Positions 1-6,849 of a DNA stretch of 64,000 nt are shown in pieces (position 1 is the stretch's first letter; every line of letters starts with the position of its first letter). The position numbers and the translations under genes are program-made. The notes beneath the pieces were generated by a model. That model was not told the DNA's origin, ran no database searches, and saw nothing but the letters and a program-made list of their open reading frames with translations. Source of the DNA: JANPIX01 sp031425195. GTDB lineage: Bacteria; Pseudomonadota; Alphaproteobacteria; Rhodobacterales; Rhodobacteraceae. The stretch is taken from NCBI GenBank assembly GCA_031425195.1, contig JANPIX010000006.1, forward strand, positions 1 to 64,000. The letters run 5' to 3'.

Positions 1-59
1 CGTGCTCGCGTCCGGTGTGCCAGAGATCGATGGCGCGCATCCGATGCGAAGATACCCGT

Positions 60-2030
60 ATGCACCGCCTTCCAGAGCCCGACCGCCCGTGGATGATGCG
101 CACCTACGCGGGCCACTCGACCGCCCGCGCCTCCAACGAGCTCTTCCGGGGCAACCTCGAGAAGGGCCAGACGGGGCTCTCGGTCGCCTTCGACCTCCCG
201 ACCCAGACCGGCTACGACGCCGACCACGAGCTCGCGCGCGGCGAGGTCGGCAAGGTCGGCGTCCCCGTCACCCACAAGGGCGACATGCACGCGCTGATGG
301 ACGGCATCCCGCTCGACCGCATGAACACCTCCATGACGATCAACGCCACAGCACCGTGGCTTTTGGCGTTGTATATCGTCATTGCCGAGGAACAGGGCGC
401 AGACCTGACCAGCCTGCAGGGCACGGTGCAGAACGACATCATCAAGGAGTACCTGTCGCGCGGCACCTATATCTGCCCGCCTGCACCCAGCCTACGGCTG
501 ATCACCGACGTGGCGGCTTATACTGGCGAGCATCTGCCCAAGTGGAACCCGATGAACGTGTGTTCCTACCATCTGCAAGAGGCGGGGGCGACACCGCAGC
601 AGGAACTGGCCTTCGCGCTGGCAACTGCCATCGCGGTGCTGGACGATCTGCGGCCCAAGGTGTCGGAAGCCGCGTTTCCCGCAATGGTGGGGCGGATCAG
701 CTTTTTCGTGAATGCGGGCATCCGGTTCGTGACCGAGATGTGCAAGATGCGGGCCTTCGTGGCGTTGTGGGACGATATCTGCCTGGAAAGGTACGGCATC
801 GTCGATGAACGACAGCGCAGGTTCCGCTATGGTGTGCAGGTCAACAGTCTGGGCCTGACCGAGCAGCAACCCGAAAACAATGTGACGCGCATCTTGCTGG
901 AAATGCTGGCGGTGACCCTGTCAAAAGACGCCCGCGCCCGCGCCGTGCAACTGCCCGCGTGGAACGAGGCGCTTGGCCTGCCCCGTCCGTGGGATCAACA
1001 ATGGTCGCTGCGGATGCAGCAGGTGTTGGCCTATGAAACCGATCTTCTGGAGTTTGATGACCTGTTCGAAGGGAACCCCGCGATCACCCGAAAGGTGAAC
1101 GAACTCGTCGACGGTGCAAGGGACGAACTTGCAACGATCGAGGGGCTTGGCGGGGCGGTTGCGGCGATTGGGTACATGAAGGGCGCGCTCGTGCAGTCCA
1201 ACGCCGACCGCATCGCGCGGATTGAGTCGGGTGAAACGGTGGTCGTCGGGGTGAACCGTTGGCAGGATACTGTGCCGTCACCGCTGACGGGGGGGGACGG
1301 GTCTATCCTTGTGGTGGACCCGGCGGTCGAACAGCATCAGATCGCTGCGCTGGCCAAGTGGCGGCAATCGCGGGACGCCGGGGCAGTTGCGGCCGCTTTG
1401 CAGGACTTGCGGCGGGCTGCGCGCTCTGGCGAAAACATCATGCCGCCGTCCATTGCCTGCGCCAAGGCAGGTGTGACGACGGGTGAATGGGGCGACGTGG
1501 TGCGGGCCGTCTTTGGCGAATACCGCGCGCCCACGGGCGTGTCGCCCCTGCCATCGAACCGGACAGAGGGGCTTCACGACATCCGACAGGCCGTGGCGCA
1601 GCTTTCGGCCAAACTGGGGCGTCCGCTGACATTCCTGATGGGCAAGCCCGGGCTTGACGGCCATTCCAACGGGGCAGAGCAGATTGCCATGCGGGCGCGC
1701 GACTGCGGCATGGAGATTCATTATGACGGCATCCGTGCGACCGTCGCCGATATCGTTGCCGCCGCCCGTGACAAGGCCCCGCATGTGATCGGCCTGTCGG
1801 TCTTGTCGGGATCACATCTGCCCCTTGTCGCGGAACTGGTCGAACAGATGCGGATGGCAGGCCTGACACATGTGCCGGTGATCGTGGGGGGAATCATTCC
1901 CGATAGCGATGCTGCGCAACTGCGCGCATTGGGTGTGGCCGCCGTGTATACGCCCAAGGACTTTGATCTGAACCAGATCATGCGCGACATCGTCGCTTTG
2001 GCAGACAAACGCGCCTGCGCGGCGGAATAG
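60..2030 (+). CDS. ecm: Ethylmalonyl-CoA mutase (coenzyme B12-dependent)
   Basis: 656-aa protein matching the Ecm/MeaA family. It isomerises ethylmalonyl-CoA to methylsuccinyl-CoA in the ethylmalonyl-CoA pathway for acetyl-CoA assimilation in the cytoplasm. The N-terminal catalytic barrel shows RTYAGHSTA, GQTGLSVAFDLPTQTGYD and MNTSMTINATAPW; the C-terminal cobalamin domain carries the base-off motif KPGLDGHSNG at about residues 528-537. GTG at 15 and ATG at 30 are also in frame; ATG 60 is preferred because it gives the usual family N-terminus ending in DRPWMMRTYAG. Positions ~66-350 use almost only G/C-ending codons (six CTC, no GAA), whereas the remainder uses TTG, CTT and GAA freely. The protein stays continuous and in frame across this break, so either recombination or an assembly join is possible. 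The family assignment is firm; the start is less so. Confidence 0.93.
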   Translation: MHRLPEPDRPWMMRTYAGHSTARASNELFRGNLEKGQTGLSVAFDLPTQTGYDADHELARGEVGKVGVPVTHKGDMHALMDGIPLDRMNTSMTINATAPWLLALYIVIAEEQGADLTSLQGTVQNDIIKEYLSRGTYICPPAPSLRLITDVAAYTGEHLPKWNPMNVCSYHLQEAGATPQQELAFALATAIAVLDDLRPKVSEAAFPAMVGRISFFVNAGIRFVTEMCKMRAFVALWDDICLERYGIVDERQRRFRYGVQVNSLGLTEQQPENNVTRILLEMLAVTLSKDARARAVQLPAWNEALGLPRPWDQQWSLRMQQVLAYETDLLEFDDLFEGNPAITRKVNELVDGARDELATIEGLGGAVAAIGYMKGALVQSNADRIARIESGETVVVGVNRWQDTVPSPLTGGDGSILVVDPAVEQHQIAALAKWRQSRDAGAVAAALQDLRRAARSGENIMPPSIACAKAGVTTGEWGDVVRAVFGEYRAPTGVSPLPSNRTEGLHDIRQAVAQLSAKLGRPLTFLMGKPGLDGHSNGAEQIAMRARDCGMEIHYDGIRATVADIVAAARDKAPHVIGLSVLSGSHLPLVAELVEQMRMAGLTHVPVIVGGIIPDSDAAQLRALGVAAVYTPKDFDLNQIMRDIVALADKRACAAE

Positions 2031-2162
2031 GCGCAACGCGCCCAAGCCACATTAGAATGGCAGGCAGGATCAATACTCTCTTTGCGGCTTGGGAACCGAC
2101 CGGTTTGTCCCGCTTTGCCAGCCCCCTTTGGAATGGCGGGAAAGGCCCGATGCTGTAAATTA

Positions 2163-2181
2163 CACGATAAGCTTAATCGTG
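2163..2181. promoter_or_regulatory. Candidate operator upstream of the flavin reductase operon
   Basis: Inverted repeat CACGAT-N7-ATCGTG ending 14 bp before the ATG of the flavin reductase gene. Its position between the mutase and the monooxygenase operon suits a regulator site or part of a leader hairpin. No regulator gene for this operon lies beside it. The rest of the 2031-2195 gap shows no gene or recognisable riboswitch. Confidence 0.3.
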
Positions 2182-2195
2182 AATAGGAACGTCCA

Positions 2196-2750
2196 ATGAC
2201 CTTGCGTATTGTCGGTTTCGCGGGCAGCCAAAGCCGCCCTTCCAAGACCCGCGCGCTCGTTGATCTCGCAACGTCGCGGGCGGCGGCCAGGTTTTGTGCC
2301 ACAGCGTCGACTTATGATCTGACTGACCTGCAACCCCAACTGGGCGCTGCGGGGGCGTTAGACGATCTTGACGGTTTGCCCCGCGCCATCGTGGCGGCGA
2401 TTCTGTCTGCCGATGCGATTGTCGTGGGCAGCCCGGTTTACAAGGGCAGCTATACCGGCCTGTTCAAGCATCTGTTCGATCTGATCGACCCTGCCGCACT
2501 GACGGACAAGCCGGTGCTTCTGACGGCCACGGGCGGCGGGCAGAAACATGCGCTGGTGATCGAACACCAGATGCGTCCGCTGTTCGGGTTTTTCGAGGCG
2601 ATCACCCTGCCAACCGGCGTCTATGCAAGCGGGGCCGACTTTGCCGATGGCGTTCCCGTGGCACTGGCCCTGCTTGACCGGGTTGATCGTGCGACAGCGC
2701 AGTTTGCGCCGTGGCTTCTGCGTCAGACCACTTCGGCAACCGCGGCCTGA
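2196..2750 (+). CDS. NAD(P)H-dependent FMN reductase, MsuE/SsuE-like
   Basis: 184-aa flavodoxin-like protein. It should reduce FMN with NAD(P)H and hand FMNH2 to a two-component monooxygenase. Visible motifs are the N-terminal phosphate loop GSQSRPSKTR and the family stretch GSPVYKGSYTGLFKHLFDL, followed by TGGG and EHQMRPLF, all close to what is remembered of MsuE and SsuE. The start is supported by AGGAA upstream of ATG 2196. The next gene is an LLM-type monooxygenase, its natural partner, 72 bp downstream; both precede an ABC importer on the same strand. Sequence resemblance favours MsuE (methanesulfonate/sulfone use) over generic reductases, but the substrate of the system is not fixed by this protein. 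Confidence 0.85.
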   Translation: MTLRIVGFAGSQSRPSKTRALVDLATSRAAARFCATASTYDLTDLQPQLGAAGALDDLDGLPRAIVAAILSADAIVVGSPVYKGSYTGLFKHLFDLIDPAALTDKPVLLTATGGGQKHALVIEHQMRPLFGFFEAITLPTGVYASGADFADGVPVALALLDRVDRATAQFAPWLLRQTTSATAA

Positions 2751-2822
2751 CTTCCTGCACATTGCAACGGCATCAGCCCGCATTTGCGGGACCGATACCC
2801 CCATGTCTGAAAGGACCATCCC

Positions 2823-4187
2823 ATGACCCATTCCCGCAAGATCCGCCTTGGTGCCTTCCTTCCCGGCGGCGGCCAGCACATCGCCGCGTGGCGTCATCCC
2901 GACAGCCCTGCCGACGGGGCCACCAGTCTGGCATTTCACACCCAATTGGCGCAAGAGGCGGAACGTGGTCTGTTTGACGCCTATTTTCTGGCGGACAACC
3001 TTTCCATCGCTTTCGGCGCAGGGATAGAAGGCGGCAATGCCAAGGTTGCCGGGTTTGAACCTGTCACGCTGTTTTCCGCATTGGCCACGCAGACCACCCA
3101 CATCGGCTTTATCGCCACCGCATCGACGACGTACGAAGAACCCTACAACCTGGCACGCAAGTTCGCCTCTCTTGATCTGATATCAAATGGGCGGGCCGGG
3201 TGGAACGTGGTCACGACGGCCACGGAAAGCGCCGCGCACAACTTCAACCTGGATCAGCAACACCCCCACGCGTTCCGCTACAAACGTGCGGCCGAACACG
3301 TCGATGTCGTCAAGAACCTGTGGGACAGTTTCGAAGACGACGTCTTTCTGCGCGACAAGGACACCGGCCGTTTCTTTGATCCCGAAAAGGTCCATCCCAC
3401 TGACCACAGAGGCGAACACTTCAAGGTCAAAGGCCCCTTGAACGTCAGTCGCAGCCTGCAGGGCCACCCAGTCATCGTGCAGGCAGGGCAGTCCGAAGAC
3501 GGGCGCGGTCTGGCGGCGGCCACGGCCGAAGTGATCTTCACCGCGCATCAGAAACTGTCCACAGCGCAAGAGTTTTACCGCGATATCAAGGCCCGCGCGC
3601 GCGGTCTGGGCCGCAATCCCGACCACATCCTTGTCATGCCCGGCGTCTCGCCTTTCGTGGGCCGGACCGAGGCAGAGGCGCGCGAAAAGTATGATCGGCT
3701 GACAAGCCTGATTCTGGAGGAAGATGGCATAGCACTCCTCAAGGGGCTTACCGGCGGTACACTCGATCTGGCGGGCGTCGATCTGGACGGGCCGCTGCCG
3801 GCAGTTGCGCCAACCGAAGGCATGAAATCGCGACAAGAATTGATCCGCCAGATTGCCGACGACAATGGCTTCACCATTCGCCAGCTGTATCAACACGTTG
3901 CAAGCGCGCGGGGGCATTACACCGTGATCGGCACGCCGGTTCAGATTGCCGATATTCTGGAAGACTGGTTCCACAACGAAGGCGCAGACGGCTTCAACAT
4001 CCTGCCGCCGTGGTTGCCCACCGGGCTGACCGATTTCGTCGATCTGGTGATCCCGGAACTGCAGCGGCGCGGACTGTTCCGCACGGCCTATGAAGGACGG
4101 ACCTTGCGCGAAAATCTGGGCCTTCCCTTCCCGGAAAACCGGTGGGTCGCGGCCCGCCGTCTGGCAACCTCACAAGCGGCGGAGTGA
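2823..4187 (+). CDS. FMNH2-dependent monooxygenase, NtaA/SnaA/DszA (LLM) family
   Basis: 454-aa luciferase-like monooxygenase of the NtaA/SnaA/DszA/SoxA group, which oxidises compounds such as nitrilotriacetate, dibenzothiophene sulfone or dimethyl sulfide using FMNH2 and O2. Family features include KIRLGAFLPGGGQHIAAWR at the N-terminus, the segment SNGRAGWNVVTT near residues 120-135, and the C-terminal GADGFNILPPWLP. Length is typical (about 440-460). GAAAGGA lies upstream of ATG 2823. It follows its presumed reductase and precedes a permease by 5 bp, so catalysis and uptake are probably co-transcribed. The adjacent importer is sulfonate/nitrate/taurine-like, so an organosulfur substrate is favoured, but a nitrogen compound is not excluded. 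Confidence 0.88.
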   Translation: MTHSRKIRLGAFLPGGGQHIAAWRHPDSPADGATSLAFHTQLAQEAERGLFDAYFLADNLSIAFGAGIEGGNAKVAGFEPVTLFSALATQTTHIGFIATASTTYEEPYNLARKFASLDLISNGRAGWNVVTTATESAAHNFNLDQQHPHAFRYKRAAEHVDVVKNLWDSFEDDVFLRDKDTGRFFDPEKVHPTDHRGEHFKVKGPLNVSRSLQGHPVIVQAGQSEDGRGLAAATAEVIFTAHQKLSTAQEFYRDIKARARGLGRNPDHILVMPGVSPFVGRTEAEAREKYDRLTSLILEEDGIALLKGLTGGTLDLAGVDLDGPLPAVAPTEGMKSRQELIRQIADDNGFTIRQLYQHVASARGHYTVIGTPVQIADILEDWFHNEGADGFNILPPWLPTGLTDFVDLVIPELQRRGLFRTAYEGRTLRENLGLPFPENRWVAARRLATSQAAE

Positions 4188-4192
4188 CGGGA

Positions 4193-5029
4193 ATGACCTA
4201 TCAAAGCATTGGAAGCTATTCTGTTGGATCGCGTCGGACCCAGGCGGCACTGCTGCTGGGCCAAAGCGGGCGAACCGCGAAGACGGCCGTGCGACGCTAT
4301 GGTTTGTTGATCGGTTTTCTGGCCTTCTGGCAGGTCGGTTCGACCTTGGGATGGATCAACCCCACGGTTTTCCCACCGCTCGACAAGATCCTGATGGCGA
4401 CATGGCAAGGCGTGGCGGGCGGTGGACTTGTCGATGACATTGCGATCAGCCTGCAACGCTCCGGGCTGGCCTTTGCGGCGGCTGTCGCGCTTGGCATTCC
4501 CCTTGGCCTGTTCATGGGGCAGATCCGTCCCGTAGAACAGGCGCTTGACCCGATTCTGCAGTTTTTCCGGCAGACATCTGCCTTGGCACTTTACCCCGTG
4601 TTCATCCTGCTTTTGGGTCTGGGTGAGGCTTCCAAAGTCTTTGTGATCTTCTGGGCCACGCTGTTCCCGTTGCTTCTGGCGACGATCGGCGGCGTGAAGG
4701 AAGTTGACCGCAAGCTGATCGAGATGGCCACAACCTTCGGCGCGTCCCGCGCGTCGGTGTTCACACGGGTGATCCTGCCCGCCTCGGTTCCTGCGATCTT
4801 TGTCGGGTTGCGCCTTTCGGCGACAACGGCCCTGCTGTTGTTGATTGCCGCCGAAATGATCGGGGCCAACAAGGGGCTGGGGTTTCAGGTGATGAATGCC
4901 CAGTACAATTTCCAGATCCCGCAAATGTTTGCTGCGATTTTGCTGCTGGCGCTGCTTGGCCTGACAGCCAACGCCGCCCTCGTGTCGCTGCAAAACCGCC
5001 TGTGCCGTTGGGCCGTCACGGCCCGCTGA
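4193..5029 (+). CDS. ABC transporter permease, SsuC/TauC type
   Basis: 278-aa inner-membrane permease with about six hydrophobic segments. The cytoplasmic coupling (EAA-like) segment lies around KLIEMATTFGASRASVFTRVILPASVPAIF, as in BPD transport permeases for sulfonate, taurine and nitrate. The ATG at 4193 is preferred over an in-frame upstream start at 4142 because GGAG stands 8 bp before it and the upstream start would lie inside the monooxygenase gene. It sits between the monooxygenase and the binding-protein gene, with its ATPase two genes downstream, giving a complete importer. Confidence 0.88.
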   Translation: MTYQSIGSYSVGSRRTQAALLLGQSGRTAKTAVRRYGLLIGFLAFWQVGSTLGWINPTVFPPLDKILMATWQGVAGGGLVDDIAISLQRSGLAFAAAVALGIPLGLFMGQIRPVEQALDPILQFFRQTSALALYPVFILLLGLGEASKVFVIFWATLFPLLLATIGGVKEVDRKLIEMATTFGASRASVFTRVILPASVPAIFVGLRLSATTALLLLIAAEMIGANKGLGFQVMNAQYNFQIPQMFAAILLLALLGLTANAALVSLQNRLCRWAVTAR

Positions 5030-5070
5030 CGGCACACCATTCCATCATCATCCATCAAAGGAACAATCTG

Positions 5071-6045
5071 ATGACCCTTACCCTTCGCACACTTGCCCTG
5101 ACCACCGCAGTCGGGCTTTCACTTTCCCCCGCATGGGCGGACGTCAACATCCGGTATCTGGCCAGCCAGGGCAGCCTGAGCGCACATGAACTGGCTGCGG
5201 AACTTGGCTATTTCGATGGCACCGGCATCACGCTTGAAAATGTGGGCTATGCTCAGGGTGGCCCGGCGTCCCTTGTGGCGCTGGCCGGGGAAAGTGTCGA
5301 ACTCGGTTCGGCTGCAACAGCGGCGGTGCTGAATTCGATTGCCGCAGGAAACGATTTCGTGGCGGCATTTCCGTCCAACGGCATCAATGACGAAGCGCAG
5401 TCGATTTTCTATGTGCTGGAGGACAGTCCGATCAAGACTGTCGAAGACATCGTTGGCAAAACCATAGCCGTCAACACACTGGGCGCGCATCTGGATTATG
5501 TCGTGCGCGAGGCACTGCACCAGAAGGGCCTGCCCGCCGACAGCGCCAATCTGATCGTTGTGCCGGGTCCGCAACTGGAACAGGTTCTGCGTTCGAAACA
5601 GGTGGACATATCCGCCTTCGGTTACTGGCAGACCACGTTCACGGGGGCCGCACTCAAGAACGGTGGTTTGCGGGCGGTTTTTGATGACACGGACGTTCTG
5701 GGCGAAATCGCCGGTGGCTTTATCGTCCTGCGGCGCGACTGGATTGCCGAACACCCGGTCGAGGCCAAGGCCTTTGTCGATGGTTCGGTCAAGGCGCTGG
5801 ACTATGCCCGTGAAAATCCCGAGGAAACACGCGAGATTTTTGCCCGGGTTCTGGCCGAACGGGGCGAAAACGCCGAAGTCGCCCAGTATTTCGCAGGCTA
5901 CGGGGTGCGTGAAGGCGGGTTGGCGGTGGAACGTGACATTCAGTTCTGGATCGATGTTCTGGAACGGCAGGGGACCATTGAACCGGGCAAGCTTGTCGCC
6001 AAGGACATCCTGTATGTCACCGGCGACGCCGGCGCGACGAACTGA
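5071..6045 (+). CDS. ABC transporter substrate-binding protein, sulfonate/nitrate/taurine-type
   Basis: 324-aa periplasmic binding protein with a clear signal peptide (MTLTLRTLALTTAVGLSLSPAWA, then DVN). The body resembles SsuA/TauA/NMT1-like proteins: AAELGYFDGTGITLE near the N-terminus and VDISAFGYWQ in the second lobe. ATG 5071 is chosen because AAAGGA precedes it and it begins the signal peptide. It lies 41 bp after the permease and 9 bp before the ATPase. Ligand is inferred only from context: the monooxygenase upstream should oxidise whatever is imported. Confidence 0.85.
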   Translation: MTLTLRTLALTTAVGLSLSPAWADVNIRYLASQGSLSAHELAAELGYFDGTGITLENVGYAQGGPASLVALAGESVELGSAATAAVLNSIAAGNDFVAAFPSNGINDEAQSIFYVLEDSPIKTVEDIVGKTIAVNTLGAHLDYVVREALHQKGLPADSANLIVVPGPQLEQVLRSKQVDISAFGYWQTTFTGAALKNGGLRAVFDDTDVLGEIAGGFIVLRRDWIAEHPVEAKAFVDGSVKALDYARENPEETREIFARVLAERGENAEVAQYFAGYGVREGGLAVERDIQFWIDVLERQGTIEPGKLVAKDILYVTGDAGATN

Positions 6046-6054
6046 GGCAGGGTG

Positions 6055-6825
6055 ATGCGCGTGGTTGAACATACCCGCCGTGGAGAGGTCACCGTGCGTG
6101 ACCTCTCCAAATCCTTTGCGCTGAACGGCCAGCGCCTGAATGTCCTTCGCGACCTGGACCTGGAAGTCAGAGGCGGCGAGTCGCTTGCCATCGTTGGCCC
6201 GTCCGGGTGCGGCAAGACCACCCTTCTGCGCGTGCTTGCGGGACTGGAGCAGCCGGATGCCGGGCAGGTTTTGATCGACGGGCGGCCCGTTCTGGGTGTC
6301 GGCAACGAACGCGCGATCATCTTTCAGGAACCCCGGTTGTTGCCGTGGTTGACGGTACTGGGCAATGTGGCCTTCGGGCTGACGGTGCGGGGCACACCGC
6401 GAGATGTCGCCGAAACGCGGGCGCGCCGGTATATTGATCTGGTCGGACTGACGGATTTCGAAACCGCCTTCCCGCGCCAGCTTTCAGGCGGCATGGCGCA
6501 GCGCGTGGGCATTGCCCGCGCCCTGACCGTGCAACCTGAAATCCTGTTGCTGGACGAACCGCTTGGCGCGCTTGACGCCATGACCAAGCTGACAATGCAG
6601 GAAGAACTGTCCCGCATCTGGCGCGAGGAAAAGGTGACGATGATCCTTGTGACCCATGACCTGGAAGAAGCCATCTTTCTGTCCGACAGGGTTCTGGTCC
6701 TGCCAATGGACAAGGGCGCGCGGCCGCGTGTGATAGACGTGGGCCTGCCACGCCCCCGCGAACGAAGCGAACCTGCGTTCGTCGCGATGCGGCGGCAGTT
6801 GATGGCCGAATTCGGGCTGCACTGA
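6055..6825 (+). CDS. ABC transporter ATP-binding protein, SsuB/TauB type
   Basis: 256-aa cytoplasmic ATPase that would energise the importer encoded just upstream. Walker A GPSGCGKTT, the Q-loop FQEPRLLPW, signature LSGGMAQRVGIARAL, Walker B ILLLDEPLGALDA and the H-loop VTHDLEEA are all intact and match the nitrate/sulfonate/taurine subgroup. GTG 6052 and ATG 6055 are adjacent in-frame starts; the ATG has the better spacing from GAGG. This is the last gene of the operon; its stop codon is built into a hairpin shared with the convergent glycoside hydrolase gene. Confidence 0.88.
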   Translation: MRVVEHTRRGEVTVRDLSKSFALNGQRLNVLRDLDLEVRGGESLAIVGPSGCGKTTLLRVLAGLEQPDAGQVLIDGRPVLGVGNERAIIFQEPRLLPWLTVLGNVAFGLTVRGTPRDVAETRARRYIDLVGLTDFETAFPRQLSGGMAQRVGIARALTVQPEILLLDEPLGALDAMTKLTMQEELSRIWREEKVTMILVTHDLEEAIFLSDRVLVLPMDKGARPRVIDVGLPRPRERSEPAFVAMRRQLMAEFGLH

Positions 6826-6849
6826 CGCGGCGCTTATTCGCGCCGCGTC
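6824..6849. terminator. Bidirectional hairpin spanning both stop codons
   Basis: Perfect 10-bp stem GACGCGGCGC / GCGCCGCGTC with a 6-nt loop TTATTC. The left arm includes the last two bases of the ABC ATPase stop, and the loop holds the TAA of the convergent glycoside hydrolase (minus strand). There is no following T tract on either side, so it is either a Rho-assisted end or a 3'-end stabiliser serving both transcripts. Confidence 0.6.

Noticed and set aside
2031..2195. Possible riboswitch before the flavin reductase operon
   Set aside because: Compared by eye with the SAM-II consensus known from alphaproteobacteria; the conserved core was not found. Only a short inverted repeat is supported.
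4088..5035. 315-codon frame antisense to the SsuC-like permease
   Set aside because: Charged, low-complexity translation opposite a clear transmembrane protein in a well-organised operon.
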